This document shows, in pieces, positions 16,298 through 26,042 of a stretch of DNA of 64,000 nt. A program made the translations under genes and the position numbers. Position 1 is the stretch's first letter. Each line of letters starts with the position of its first letter. Source of the stretch: Luteimicrobium sp042670205 (GTDB taxonomy: Bacteria > Actinomycetota > Actinomycetes > Actinomycetales > Cellulomonadaceae); the NCBI RefSeq assembly GCF_042670205.1, contig NZ_JBHUWD010000007.1, positions 56,182 through 120,181 of the forward strand, in the 5' to 3' direction. Under the pieces are notes generated by a model. That model did no database searches and had not been told where the DNA came from. It was given only the letters and a program-made list of their open reading frames with translations.

Positions 16298-16516
16298 ATG
16301 AGCTACGAGACGCTGTTCCAGGCCGAGACCCTGCAGGCCCAGCGGGACGCGGCGTTCACGCGGGCGGCGCACGTGGCGGAGCTCCGGGCAGCGCGGCGTG
16401 CCTCGGCGTCCGACACAGGTCGCGTGCGGGGGTGGGCCGTCCGCCACCTGCCGGCGGTGTCGCTGCGGCCCCGCCACCGCCGTCCGGCGCCCGAGCGGGC
16501 TCGCCTCGCGGGCTGA
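16298..16516 (+). CDS. Small uncharacterised basic protein (72 aa)
   Basis: A 72-residue product starts MSYETLFQAETLQAQRDAAF. The first about 35 residues form a predicted amphipathic helix, and the rest is Arg/Pro/Ala-rich and basic. The Shine-Dalgarno GGAGGAGGAGA at 16282-16291, six bases before the ATG, is one of the strongest in the window and is the main support for the gene. It sits between divergent menF and the menG unit and ends 26 bp before menG. I recognise no domain. It could be a small regulatory or ribosome-associated protein, but nothing in the sequence decides this. Confidence 0.6.
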   Translation: MSYETLFQAETLQAQRDAAFTRAAHVAELRAARRASASDTGRVRGWAVRHLPAVSLRPRHRRPAPERARLAG

Positions 16517-16530
16517 CGGGCGCGCACCAG

Positions 16531-16536
16531 TAGGCT
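16531..16536 (+). promoter_or_regulatory. -10 box of a leaderless menG transcript
   Basis: TAGGCT is followed by GACCGC and the ATG at 16543. This gives menG its own start point independent of the small gene upstream. Confidence 0.5.
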
Positions 16537-16542
16537 GACCGC

Positions 16543-17238
16543 ATGCCTCGCGCCAGCCTCGACAAGGACCCGGACGCCGTCGCGTCGATGTTCGACTCGA
16601 TCGCGGGCCGCTACGACCTGACGAACGACGTCCTGTCCGTGGGCCAGGACCGCCGCTGGCGCAAGGCCACGGTCCGCGCGGTCGACGCGAAGCCGGGGGA
16701 GCGGGTCCTCGACCTCGCGGCGGGCACCGGCACGTCGAGCGAGCCGTACGCGAACCAGGGCATCCAGGTCGTGCCGTGCGACTTCTCCGTGGGCATGCTG
16801 CAGGTCGGCAAGAAGCGCAGCCCCGACCTCCCGTTCGTCGCGGGGGACGCGACGGCCCTCCCGTTCGCCGACGCGAGCTTCGACGCCGTCACCATCTCGT
16901 TCGGGCTCCGCAACGTCACCGACACCGAGGGCGCCCTGCGCGAGATGTTGCGCGTCGTCCGGCCGGGTGGCCGGCTCGTCGTCTGCGAGTTCTCGACCCC
17001 GACGTGGCCGCCGTTCCGCAAGGCCTACTCGGAGTACCTCGTGAAGGCGCTCCCGAAGGTCGCGGGCGCGATCACGCGCGAGGGCGGTTCGTACGACTAC
17101 CTCGCCGAGTCGATCGAGGCCTGGCCCGACCAGGTGGGGCTCGCGAAGCTCATGCTGCGCGCCGGCTGGAGCAAGGTCGCCTACCTCAACCTCACGGGCG
17201 GCGTCGTCGCGCTGCACCGCGGGACGCGCCCCGAGTGA
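16543..17238 (+). CDS. menG: Demethylmenaquinone methyltransferase
   Basis: MenG (UbiE family) uses SAM to methylate demethylmenaquinone, the last ring modification of menaquinone. The 231-residue class I methyltransferase has the UbiE N-terminal signature MFDSIAGRYDLTNDVLSVGQDRRWR, the SAM-binding motif RVLDLAAGTGTSS, DFSVGMLQVGKK and the family block TISFGLRNVTDTEGALREM. The C-terminal SYDYLAESIEAWPDQ is also diagnostic. Its stop codon overlaps the GTG of the MenJ-like gene, placing methylation and side-chain reduction in one transcript. A leaderless -10 box lies just upstream. Confidence 0.94.
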   Translation: MPRASLDKDPDAVASMFDSIAGRYDLTNDVLSVGQDRRWRKATVRAVDAKPGERVLDLAAGTGTSSEPYANQGIQVVPCDFSVGMLQVGKKRSPDLPFVAGDATALPFADASFDAVTISFGLRNVTDTEGALREMLRVVRPGGRLVVCEFSTPTWPPFRKAYSEYLVKALPKVAGAITREGGSYDYLAESIEAWPDQVGLAKLMLRAGWSKVAYLNLTGGVVALHRGTRPE

Positions 17239-18563
17239 ACCGTCCCGGCACGCCCGGCGGCTCCGCGGACGTGATCGTCGTCGGCGCGGGCCCGGCGGGC
17301 TCCGCCACCGCCGCGTGGTGCGCCGCCGCGGGCCTCGACGTCCTGCTGCTCGAGCGGTCGGCGTTCCCGCGCGACAAGGTCTGCGGCGACGGGCTCACGC
17401 CCCGCGCGGTCGGGGAGCTCGAGCGGCTCGGCGTGCGCCTCCCGCGCGCCGTGCGGAACGCCGGGCTGCGGCTCGTCGCGGACGGGCGCGCGCACGAGCT
17501 CCGCTGGCCCGACGTCCCCGGCTTCCCGTCCTACGGCCTCGCCCTGGCGCGCACCGAGCTCGACGAGGCGCTCGCCCGGCACGCCGAGCGTGCGGGGGCG
17601 ACGCTGCTCGAGCGCACGCACGTCGTCGGGCCCGAGCTGGACGCACGCTCGGGTCGTGTCGTCGGGGTGGTCGCGCGCGCGGCCGACGAGCGTGGGCGCG
17701 CGACCGGCGAACCCGTGACCTACCGCGCCCCCGTCGTGGTCGCCGCCGACGGCGTCTCGTCCCGGTTCGCCGTCGCGCTCGGCCTGGAGCGTCGCGAGGA
17801 CCGCCCGATCGGCGTCGCCGTGCGCACGTACGCGCAGCCGCCCGCGGCCTCTCCGTGGGGCACCGCGGGCGACGGTGGCGAGCGGTGGATGGAGTCGCAC
17901 GTCGAGCTCTGGGAGGGTGCGCCGCGCACGTCCGCGCCGCTGTCGGGCTACGGCTGGCTGTTCCCCCTCGCCGACGGCACCGTCAACGTCGGGCTCGGGG
18001 CCGTCCACTCGACGCCCGCCCGGCAGTCCGCCGCCGACGCCGACCACCGCCGCACGCTCGACCGCTGGGTCGCGGGGCTCCCGGACGAGCTCGGGCTGGG
18101 CGCCGCGCACCGGGTCGCCCCGGTGCGGGGCGCGGCGCTCCCGATGGGTCTCAACAGGACCCCGCTCGCCACTCGCGGCGCGCTGCTCGTCGGCGACGCC
18201 GCGGGCATGGTCAGCCCGTTCAACGGGGAGGGCATCGGGTTCGGCCTGCAGGCCGGCCGGATCGCCGGCGAGATCGTCCCCCGGGCCCTCGCGGCGCGGT
18301 CCGCGGCGGAGCGCGAACGGCTCCTGACCGGCTACGACACCCGCGTGCGGGCCGAGCTCGGCGGCTTCTACACGCTGGGCCGCTACTTCACCCGGCTCAT
18401 CGAGCAGCCGGCGCTCCATCGCCTCGCCGTCCGCCACGGTCTGCCGCGCCGCGCGGTCATGGACGTGGTGCTCCGGCTCTTCTCCGACTGCTACGACCCC
18501 CACGGCGGGGACTGGGTGGACCGGGCCGTCGCGGCAGCCGCGCGGCTCGTCCCGAGCGCGTGA
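17235..18563 (+). CDS. Geranylgeranyl-reductase-family FAD oxidoreductase, MenJ-like
   Basis: The 442-residue flavoprotein has an N-terminal dinucleotide fold DVIVVGAGPAGSATA (residues 12-26), the family motif FPRDKVCGDGLTPRAV, AADGVSSRFAV, and the FAD-binding block LLVGDAAGMVSPFNGEGIGFGLQAGR. It belongs to the geranylgeranyl reductase family. Because it overlaps menG (GTGA) and precedes a polyprenyl diphosphate synthase gene, the arrangement resembles the mycobacterial menG-menJ-grcC1 neighbourhood. It probably reduces one isoprene unit of menaquinone at the membrane. That specific role is inferred from context; archaeal-type lipid reductases share the fold. Confidence 0.85.
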   Translation: MNRPGTPGGSADVIVVGAGPAGSATAAWCAAAGLDVLLLERSAFPRDKVCGDGLTPRAVGELERLGVRLPRAVRNAGLRLVADGRAHELRWPDVPGFPSYGLALARTELDEALARHAERAGATLLERTHVVGPELDARSGRVVGVVARAADERGRATGEPVTYRAPVVVAADGVSSRFAVALGLERREDRPIGVAVRTYAQPPAASPWGTAGDGGERWMESHVELWEGAPRTSAPLSGYGWLFPLADGTVNVGLGAVHSTPARQSAADADHRRTLDRWVAGLPDELGLGAAHRVAPVRGAALPMGLNRTPLATRGALLVGDAAGMVSPFNGEGIGFGLQAGRIAGEIVPRALAARSAAERERLLTGYDTRVRAELGGFYTLGRYFTRLIEQPALHRLAVRHGLPRRAVMDVVLRLFSDCYDPHGGDWVDRAVAAAARLVPSA

Positions 18564-18613
18564 CGCGCCCCACGGTTCCGTGCGTCGAGGCGCCGTAAGC
18601 ACGAGCGGCCCAC

Positions 18614-18619
18614 TATCGT
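18614..18619 (+). promoter_or_regulatory. -10 box of the polyprenyl synthase gene
   Basis: TATCGT is followed seven bases later by GTG 18627. This supports a leaderless start at 18627 rather than the GTG at 18621. Confidence 0.45.
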
Positions 18620-18626
18620 CGTGCCC

Positions 18627-19652
18627 GTGACATCCACACCCGCGGGCCCCGTGACCGCCGTCATCCCCGTCGTCGACGACGCGCTCGGCGCCCGGCTGGC
18701 CGCCCGCATGGAGCTCGTCGAGGAGCGGCTCGACGCGGCCGTCGCGAACGAGGACGCCCTCGTCGACGAGACGTCGCGGCACCTGCTCGCCGCCGGCGGC
18801 AAGCGGCTGCGCCCCTACCTGACGCTGCTCACCGCGGAGCTCGGCGACGGCGCGCGGGACGAGGTCCTCACCGCGGCCACGGTCGTGGAGCTCACCCACC
18901 TCGCGTCGCTCTACCACGACGACGTCATGGACTCGGCGTCCGTGCGCCGCGGCACGACCGCCGCCCACCAGGTGTGGGGCAACTCGGTCGCGATCCTCAC
19001 GGGCGACCTCCTGTTCGCGCGCGCGTCGGGGCTCGTCTCCCAGCTCGGCCCCGAGGCCGTGCTGCTGCAGTCGAGCACGTTCGAGCGCCTGTGCCTCGGG
19101 CAGATGCACGAGACCGTCGGACCCCGCGACGGCGACGAGCCGGTCGCCCACTACCTGCAGGTCCTGTCCGACAAGACCGCGTCGCTCCTCGCGACGTCCG
19201 CGCGCTTCGGCGCGATGTTCGCAGGCTGCCCCGACGCCGTCGTCGACGCCGTGGCCGGGTTCGGCGAGAAGGCGGGCGTCGCGTTCCAGCTCGCCGACGA
19301 CGTGCTCGACGTCGTGTCCGACGGCTCGCAGTCCGGGAAGACGCCCGGCACCGACCTGCGCGAGCACGTCCCGACCATGCCCGTGCTGCTGCTCCGCGAG
19401 CTCGTCGCGTCCCCCGAGGCGACCTCGGAGGACCGCGCGCTCCTCGCCCTGCTCGACGGTGACCTCGACGACGACGGCGTCCTGGCCGAGGCCGTCGCGG
19501 CCCTTCGTGCGCACCCCGTGGTCGAGCGGACGCGGGCGCAGGCCCTCGCCTGGTCGCAGGACGCCGTCGACGAGCTCCGCGAGGTGCCGGTGGGCCCCGT
19601 GCGCGACGCGCTCGAGGCCTTCGCGCAGGCCCTCGCCGACCGCGCCGCCTGA
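18627..19652 (+). CDS. Long-chain polyprenyl diphosphate synthase
   Basis: The 341-residue all-helical trans-prenyltransferase builds the isoprenoid side chain, very likely of menaquinone. The first Asp-rich motif DDVMD lies near residue 98, preceded by HLASLYH, and the second, DDVLD, near residue 224 in AFQLADDVLD. GGKRLRPYLTLL and the TGDLLFARA and KTASL blocks are conserved too. Product length cannot be read reliably; the small residues before the first motif fit a C40-C50 enzyme. It follows the MenJ-like gene by 60 bp with its own promoter. Mycobacterial grcC1 is the closest contextual match. Confidence 0.9.
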   Translation: MTSTPAGPVTAVIPVVDDALGARLAARMELVEERLDAAVANEDALVDETSRHLLAAGGKRLRPYLTLLTAELGDGARDEVLTAATVVELTHLASLYHDDVMDSASVRRGTTAAHQVWGNSVAILTGDLLFARASGLVSQLGPEAVLLQSSTFERLCLGQMHETVGPRDGDEPVAHYLQVLSDKTASLLATSARFGAMFAGCPDAVVDAVAGFGEKAGVAFQLADDVLDVVSDGSQSGKTPGTDLREHVPTMPVLLLRELVASPEATSEDRALLALLDGDLDDDGVLAEAVAALRAHPVVERTRAQALAWSQDAVDELREVPVGPVRDALEAFAQALADRAA

Positions 19653-19692
19653 CCTGCTGCGACGCGTCCCGCGCGTCGCGCGCGTCCGCTGT

Positions 19693-19751
19693 CGATGGGG
19701 AGATCTCCCCATCGGTGCCGTTTTTCGCCCCGCTGTGACGTCCGTTACTGT
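19693..19751 (+). promoter_or_regulatory. Shared palindrome and -10 box before the giant-protein operon
   Basis: A perfect 22-bp dyad at 19693-19714 has the core ATGGGGAG-AT-CTCCCCAT (19695-19712). A TANNNT box, TACTGT, lies at 19746-19751, 33 bases after the core. The same core recurs before the two WXG100 genes (54435 and 59343), where the gap to the TANNNT box is 23 bases, one helical turn shorter. A TTTTT run at 19721-19725 means it might also end polyprenyl synthase transcripts. Likely an activator or repressor site for the secretion/surface regulon. Confidence 0.7.
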
Positions 19752-19832
19752 GGCTCGGCGCCCGTCTCCACGATCCGGGTCGCCGCACCAACGACAGACC
19801 TGACCGAGACAGACGACACGCAGGACGTGGCA

Positions 19833-22800
19833 GTGGGGCTCCTCCAGAACCTGTACACCCGACGTAAGACCGTGGCATCCGTGAGCACGGTCTCCGTCGT
19901 GTCCACCGCGATGGTGGCGCTCGCGCTCACGTACGACGGCGAGCCCACCGCGAAGGTCGACCTCAACGACTCCGGCGTCTGGGTGACGCGCGGCAGCGGC
20001 GAGCTCGGACGGTTCAACACGGCGGCCCAGGCGCTCGACGCGACGCTCCTGTCGTCGGGGTCGTCGGCGGACGTGCTGCAGGAGGGGACGACCGTCCTCT
20101 CGTTCGACCCGGGTCTCGGGATGCTCAGCCCGGTCGACGTCGCGGACGCCAAGCTCAAGGGCACGGCCAAGCTCCCGGCGGACGCGCAGGTGGGCCTCGG
20201 CGGGGCCGCGACCGCGGTCCTCGACACGGCCAAGGGCAACGTCTGGGTCGTGCCCGCGGTCGGCGTCGCGTCCTTCGACGAGGAGGTCACCGAGCCGGTC
20301 CTCACCGTGAAGAAGGGTGGCGCCCTCGCCGTCGGGCAGGACGGGACGGTGCACGTCGCGGACCCGTCCGGCACGCTCGTCACGGTCACGACGACGGACG
20401 ACGGCACCGCCGCGCACACGTCGAAGCAGCGCCTCAAGGGGATGTCCGCGAGCGACGTGCTCCAGGTGACGGCCGTCGGCGACCAGGGCGTCGTCCTCGA
20501 CGTGACGACGTCGACCCTGTACCTCCCGGGGCACCGCGTGAAGGTCGAGGGCACGGACCCCGTGCTGCAGCAGGCCGGGGCGGCGTCGTCGGACGTGGCG
20601 TACGCGACCACGGAGGGTCTGGTCACGCAGCCGCTCGACGGGTCGAAGGCCACGGTCCGCGAGGCCTCGGGCCGGCCGGCGGCCCCCGTGCACGTCGGCG
20701 ACTGCACCTATGGGGCGTGGTCCGGCTCGGGTCAGGTGATCCGCGACTGCGACGGCACGACGCGCGACCTCGACCAGCACCTCGCCGGTCTCGACACCGC
20801 CGCGACGCTGCGGTACCGCGTCAACCGCTCGAACGTCGTCCTCAACGACCTCGCGTCGGGCACGGTGTGGCTGGCGGCCGACCAGTTCCAGAAGGTGAAC
20901 GACTGGGAGCAGAAGGTCCCGGAGAACGCGAAAGGCGACCCGACCGACGCGAAGAACACCAAGCCCGAACAGGTCGACAAGCCGATCAAGAACCGGTCGG
21001 AGGAGAACCATCCGCCGATCGCCAAGGCCGACACGTTCGGGGTCCGCCCCGGCCGGTCGACGGTGCTGCCGGTCCTGGCGAACGACACCGATCCCGACGG
21101 GGACGTCCTGGCCGCCCAGCTCGACGGGCAGGGGCCGAGCAACGCGGCCGTGTCCCAGGTCATGGGCGGCGACGCGCTGCTCGCGACCACCGAGGACGAC
21201 GCGAGCGGCGTCTCGACGTTCCGCTACAAGGTCACGGACGGCCGTCCGGGCGGCACCGACACGGCGGCCGTGAGGCTCACCGTCGTGCCGTACAGCGCGA
21301 AGGACCGCAGCCCCGAGCAGACCGGCGAGCCCGTGCTCCAGGTCTCGCGCGGCGGCACCGGGAAGATCAAGGTCCTGCCCTACTTCCGCGACCCCGACGG
21401 CGACGACCTGTACCTCGCCGACGCGACCGCGAAGACCAAGGGCGACGAGGTGCGCTTCGAGGCGGACGGGACCGTGGAGTACCGCGACGCGGGCTCGGCG
21501 ACCGGCCGCAAGGCGGTCACGCTCTCCATCGCCGACGGCCTCGGCGGCCACGTCGACGGCACGCTGTGGGTCGAGGTCAAGGGTGACCAGAACGAGCCGC
21601 CCATCGCGGTCGGCGACCACGCGACGACCCAGCCGGGCCAGCCGGTCACGCTGTACCCCCTGCGCAACGACACCGACCCGAACGGCGACACCCTGCGCCT
21701 CGCGCAGCGCTCGCAGCCGGCGGGCAGCCAGGCCGTCCTGGGCGAGTCGGACGACACGATCCAGTTCGTCGCGGCCAAGCCCGGCTCGTACGTCGGGACG
21801 TACGAGGTCAGCGACGGCCCGTCCGCGACGACGGGCGTGTACCGCGTCGACGTGGTCGACCCGGACCGCGCCAGCGGCCCGCCCGTCGCGGTCCCCGACA
21901 CGGGGCTGCTCCCGTCGAGCGGGCAGGCGCTCGTCGACGTGACGGCGAACGACTCCGACCCGGCCGGCGGCGTGCTCGTCGTGCAGTCCGTCGACGCGCC
22001 CGACGACGCCGGGTTCTCGGTCGCGGTCCTGGGCCACTCGGTGCTGCGGATCACCGAGACGCGCCACCTCGACGAGCCGGTGACGCTGCACTACACCGTG
22101 TCCAACGGCATCGACTCGGCGGTCGGTCAGGTGCGGGTCGTGCCCGTGCCGGCCCCGAACAAGCTGCACCCGCCGAACGCGGCCGCGGACCAGGTGAACG
22201 TCCACGTGGGCGACGTCGTGACGATCCCCGTGCTCGCGAACGACTCGCACCCCGACGGTCTCGACCTGTTCCTCCAGCCGAAGCTCGCGCGCGAGCCCGC
22301 GGCGTCGCTGGGCTCGGCGTTCGTCTCCGGCCAGGTCGTGCGGTTCCAGGCGGCCAAGAAGGCCGGGACGGCGTACCTCATCTACCGGGTGCAGGACAAG
22401 AACGGCCAGGAGGACTCCGCCCAGGTCACGGTGCACGTGCTCGACGGCGCGGAGAACTCCCCGCCGCGCCCCCCGACGGTCGTCGCGCGCACGGTCTCGG
22501 GCGGGTCCGTCACGATCACGCCGAAGCTCGACGGCATCGACCCGGACGGCGACTCGGTCCGCCTCACGGGCGTGGGCTCGGCGCCCTCGCAGGGCACCGC
22601 CAAGGTCACCGCGGGGACCATCGTCTACACGGCCGCGAAGAGCGCGACCGGCACCGACACGTTCCAGTACCTGGTCTCCGACCGTCGCGGCCAGACGGCG
22701 ACCGGCACGGTCCGCGTGGGCGTCGCCCCGCCGCCGACCACCAACCAGCCGCCGGTCGCGGCCGACGACACGGTCACCGTGCGGCCCGGCCGCGCCGTGT

Positions 22801-25800
22801 CCGTCGCACCGCTCACCAACGACTCCGACCCCGACGGCGACCGCATCTCCCTCACGTCGACACTCGAGACGCAGGACGGCCTCAAGGCTCGGACGACGGA
22901 CAACCTCGTCGCGTTCACCGCCCCCGACAAGGAGGGCACGACGACGATCTTCTACACGATCCAGGACGCCCGCGGGGCGCGCGCCACCGGTGCGATCGTG
23001 GTGACCGTCGACTCGAAGGCGCCCCTCAAGCCACCGGTCGCGAAGGACGACGTCGTGTCCGGCTCGGACGTCGTCGGGAAGACGGCGGTCGCGGTGCCGG
23101 TGCTCGCGAACGACTCCGACCCCGACGGCGCGGCGAGCGCGCTCACGGTGACCACCGCGCAGCGCGGCGTCACCGTCGGGAAGGACGGCGTGCTGAGCGT
23201 GCCGCTCACCGAGGACGAGCAGGTGTTCCGGTACACGGTCACGGACCCCGACGGCAAGACGGACTCGGCGTTCGTGTGGGTGCCGGCGCTGCAGGTCGAC
23301 GAGCCGACGCTGCGGCCCGACGCCAAGCCGCTCACCGTCCGCAGCGGCGAGACCCTCAAGGTCGACATCCGCGACCAGGTGCGCGTCGCCGACGGCAAGA
23401 CGCCGCAGCTCACCGAGGAGGCCAAGGTCAAGGCCGTCAACGGGTCGCGCGACGTCGTCGACACGCACACCATCACGTTCGTCTCCGACGACAGGTTCGT
23501 CGGGCAGGCGAGCCTGAGCTTCGAGGTCACGGACGGCAAGGGCGCGGGCGACCCGAAGGGCCACGTCGCGACGCTCACCGTCCCGATCAAGGTCACCGCC
23601 CCGGCGAACCAGGCGCCGCAGTTCACGGGCACCCCGACCGTCTCCGTCGGGGCGGGCGACTCCAAGGGCGGCGACGTCGACCTCGCGAGCTTCGCGACCG
23701 ACGTCGACGACGACGCGCTCGCCTTCAAGGTCGGGCGCGTCCCGGCCGGGGTCGGGGTGACGACCGACGGCGGCAGCATGCACGTCGTGGCCGATCCCGA
23801 GACCCCCAAGGGCACGCACGTCGAGGTCCCGGTGACGGTCACGGACGGCAAGCCGGGCCACAAGCCGGCGGCCGGCACGGTCCAGGTCACGGTCACCGCG
23901 TCGAACCGGCACCTCCCGGTCGCGAACGAGGACGTCGTCGAGAAGGCCGCGCAGGGCAAGCCGGTGACGATCGACGTGCTCGCCAACGACACCAACCCGT
24001 TCGCCGACGAGGGCAAGGCGCTGACGATCGTCTCGGCGACCGTCGAGAGCGGGGACGCGAGCCAGCCCGTGATCCGCGGCGGGAAGCTCGTCGTCACGCC
24101 GGGCGCCGACTTCCACGGCCAGATCGCGCTGCGGTACACGATCCAGGACGCGACGAAGGACCCGGACCGCCAGGTCGAGGGCCAGGTCCTCGTCACGGTG
24201 CAGGGGCGTCCCGACGCCCCCGCCAAGCCCGAGATCGGGACGATCGAGTCGCACCAGGTGACGCTGTCCTGGAGCCCGCCGAACAACAACGGCGCGTCGA
24301 TCACCTCGTACACGGTCACGCCGTCGGGCGGCGCGGCCCAGCAGTGCGCCACGACCACCTGCACGATCACGGGCCTGACCAACGACACCGAGTACACGTT
24401 CACGGTCGTCGCGAACAACGAGGTCGGCGCGTCCGACCCGTCGCCCGAGTCCGACTCCGCGCGCCCCGACGCGCGCCCGGACCGTCCGGCGGCACCGACG
24501 CTCGACTTCGGCGACGGCGAGCTCACGGTCCACTGGACAAACAAGCCGTACTCCGACCGGTCGGCGATCGAGTCCGTGAACCTGCTGATCTCCCCGGCGG
24601 CCCCCGACGGGACGACCGAGCTGCAGGGGGTCACCGGCACGACGACGGTCTGGAAGGGCCTCGCCAACGGCGTCTCGTACACCGTGTCCGTGCAGGCCGT
24701 GAACAAGGCGCCGGACCCGTCCGACTGGTCCGCGCCGTCCGCGGCGATGGTCCCGGCGGGCAAGCCCGACGCGCCCGGCAAGCCGAGCGTCACGCGCACC
24801 TCGATCGGCTCGACGTCGCAGATGAAGGTCACCTGGGCGCCCCCGGCGGACCACGGTGCCGAGATCACGGGCTACGACATCCAGGTGCTGCAGGGCGGCA
24901 AGGCGGTCAAGAACGTCACCGCCTCCGGGTCCGCGACGAGCTCGACGATCGGTGTCAGCGCGGACGTCACGGACTACACGTTCCAGGTGCGCGCCAAGAA
25001 CAAGGCGACCGCGAAGTTCGGTGCGGCGCCGTGGAGCCCGCAGACGGCGCCCGTGCGCGCGTTCGCGAAGCCGAGCGCCGTCTCGACCCTCAGCGCGACG
25101 GCGACCGGCGCGAACAGCCAGGTCAAGCTCGCGTGGGGCAGGGCCACCGCGGCCGGCCTCAACGCCGGCGAGATCATGTACCAGTACTCCGCGTGCGGCG
25201 GCGGCTGGACGAACATCTCGAACGGTGCCACGAGCGCGACCGTCACGTGCGGCAGCAACGGGACCCAGTACACGTACAAGGTGCGCGCGGTGCCGAACGT
25301 CGACGGGCTCGACGAGGCGAACGCCGGCGCTGCGGCGTCGGCGACGGCGACGCCGTACGGGCCGGTCTCCAAGCCGACCGTCAGCGCCGCCCTGTCGGGC
25401 AAGGTCGGGAGCCAGACGATCACCTTCAAGGTCACCGGCAAGACCAACGGCCGTGCGATCACGGTCAAGGTCACGGGCGCCAAGTCGACGTCGTTCACGG
25501 TCTCGAGCGGTTCGGCCACCAAGACGTACACGGTCTCCGGGCTGGGCTACAGCGTGACCAAGAAGGTCTGCGCCACGGCGACCGACGGCCACACGACGTC
25601 GGCCCAGGCGTGCGCCTCCAAGACGACCGGGAAGAAGCCGGAGCCCGTGCTCAAGGCGAGCCCGGGCACGACCCACAAGCTCCCTGACAGCATCGGCACC
25701 CCCGGGAACTGCGGCAACGACTCGTGCGCCTGGGGCCACCTGACCATCACGGGCGCCGCGGCCAACACGTCGTTCACGGTCACCTGCTACGGCGGCGGCG

Positions 25801-25970
25801 ACATGATCGGCTCGGGCGGCTACAACCACGACACGTCCGGCAAGACGCTGAAGACCGACGGCAGCGGGAACTACTCGGGCGACCAGATGTGCGTCTACGG
25901 ACAGCCCGGCGGCAGCTTCTACATCGACACCAACAAGTTCGGGAAGACGCCGACGATCAACTGGAGCTAG
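19833..25970 (+). CDS. Giant Ig-like/FN3 surface protein, copy 1 (2045 aa)
   Basis: An N-terminal TM anchor (about residues 12-32, VASVSTVSVVSTAMVALAL) is followed by a beta-propeller-like region (40-380) with blade-like repeats such as GQDGTVHVADPSG. About 11 Ig/cadherin-like repeats with the motif LANDTDPDGD span about 390-1455. Four FN3 domains start near 1458, 1548, 1643 and 1745. A Cys-containing tip follows from about 1935, with C-x4-C in GNCGNDSC. The bulk is probably outside the cell. The GTG start matches the MGLLQNLY... start of the two paralogs; AGGACG lies upstream. This is the FN3 protein of the PFNA-like cluster; it may be an adhesin or sensor. Copies 2 and 3 follow in tandem, about 70 bp and then 120 bp apart. 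Confidence 0.9.
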   Translation: MGLLQNLYTRRKTVASVSTVSVVSTAMVALALTYDGEPTAKVDLNDSGVWVTRGSGELGRFNTAAQALDATLLSSGSSADVLQEGTTVLSFDPGLGMLSPVDVADAKLKGTAKLPADAQVGLGGAATAVLDTAKGNVWVVPAVGVASFDEEVTEPVLTVKKGGALAVGQDGTVHVADPSGTLVTVTTTDDGTAAHTSKQRLKGMSASDVLQVTAVGDQGVVLDVTTSTLYLPGHRVKVEGTDPVLQQAGAASSDVAYATTEGLVTQPLDGSKATVREASGRPAAPVHVGDCTYGAWSGSGQVIRDCDGTTRDLDQHLAGLDTAATLRYRVNRSNVVLNDLASGTVWLAADQFQKVNDWEQKVPENAKGDPTDAKNTKPEQVDKPIKNRSEENHPPIAKADTFGVRPGRSTVLPVLANDTDPDGDVLAAQLDGQGPSNAAVSQVMGGDALLATTEDDASGVSTFRYKVTDGRPGGTDTAAVRLTVVPYSAKDRSPEQTGEPVLQVSRGGTGKIKVLPYFRDPDGDDLYLADATAKTKGDEVRFEADGTVEYRDAGSATGRKAVTLSIADGLGGHVDGTLWVEVKGDQNEPPIAVGDHATTQPGQPVTLYPLRNDTDPNGDTLRLAQRSQPAGSQAVLGESDDTIQFVAAKPGSYVGTYEVSDGPSATTGVYRVDVVDPDRASGPPVAVPDTGLLPSSGQALVDVTANDSDPAGGVLVVQSVDAPDDAGFSVAVLGHSVLRITETRHLDEPVTLHYTVSNGIDSAVGQVRVVPVPAPNKLHPPNAAADQVNVHVGDVVTIPVLANDSHPDGLDLFLQPKLAREPAASLGSAFVSGQVVRFQAAKKAGTAYLIYRVQDKNGQEDSAQVTVHVLDGAENSPPRPPTVVARTVSGGSVTITPKLDGIDPDGDSVRLTGVGSAPSQGTAKVTAGTIVYTAAKSATGTDTFQYLVSDRRGQTATGTVRVGVAPPPTTNQPPVAADDTVTVRPGRAVSVAPLTNDSDPDGDRISLTSTLETQDGLKARTTDNLVAFTAPDKEGTTTIFYTIQDARGARATGAIVVTVDSKAPLKPPVAKDDVVSGSDVVGKTAVAVPVLANDSDPDGAASALTVTTAQRGVTVGKDGVLSVPLTEDEQVFRYTVTDPDGKTDSAFVWVPALQVDEPTLRPDAKPLTVRSGETLKVDIRDQVRVADGKTPQLTEEAKVKAVNGSRDVVDTHTITFVSDDRFVGQASLSFEVTDGKGAGDPKGHVATLTVPIKVTAPANQAPQFTGTPTVSVGAGDSKGGDVDLASFATDVDDDALAFKVGRVPAGVGVTTDGGSMHVVADPETPKGTHVEVPVTVTDGKPGHKPAAGTVQVTVTASNRHLPVANEDVVEKAAQGKPVTIDVLANDTNPFADEGKALTIVSATVESGDASQPVIRGGKLVVTPGADFHGQIALRYTIQDATKDPDRQVEGQVLVTVQGRPDAPAKPEIGTIESHQVTLSWSPPNNNGASITSYTVTPSGGAAQQCATTTCTITGLTNDTEYTFTVVANNEVGASDPSPESDSARPDARPDRPAAPTLDFGDGELTVHWTNKPYSDRSAIESVNLLISPAAPDGTTELQGVTGTTTVWKGLANGVSYTVSVQAVNKAPDPSDWSAPSAAMVPAGKPDAPGKPSVTRTSIGSTSQMKVTWAPPADHGAEITGYDIQVLQGGKAVKNVTASGSATSSTIGVSADVTDYTFQVRAKNKATAKFGAAPWSPQTAPVRAFAKPSAVSTLSATATGANSQVKLAWGRATAAGLNAGEIMYQYSACGGGWTNISNGATSATVTCGSNGTQYTYKVRAVPNVDGLDEANAGAAASATATPYGPVSKPTVSAALSGKVGSQTITFKVTGKTNGRAITVKVTGAKSTSFTVSSGSATKTYTVSGLGYSVTKKVCATATDGHTTSAQACASKTTGKKPEPVLKASPGTTHKLPDSIGTPGNCGNDSCAWGHLTITGAAANTSFTVTCYGGGDMIGSGGYNHDTSGKTLKTDGSGNYSGDQMCVYGQPGGSFYIDTNKFGKTPTINWS

Positions 25971-26042
25971 CCGCCCGGCCGCTCGACACGGAACACCGGC
26001 GCCCTCGACGGGCACCGCCAGGAAGAACGCAGGACGACAGCC

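Noticed and set aside
19721..19725. Palindrome at 19693 as merely the terminator of the polyprenyl synthase gene
   Set aside because: Six bases separate hairpin and T-run, and the same core occurs at two other promoters with matched spacing, so a regulatory role is preferred; a dual role is not excluded.
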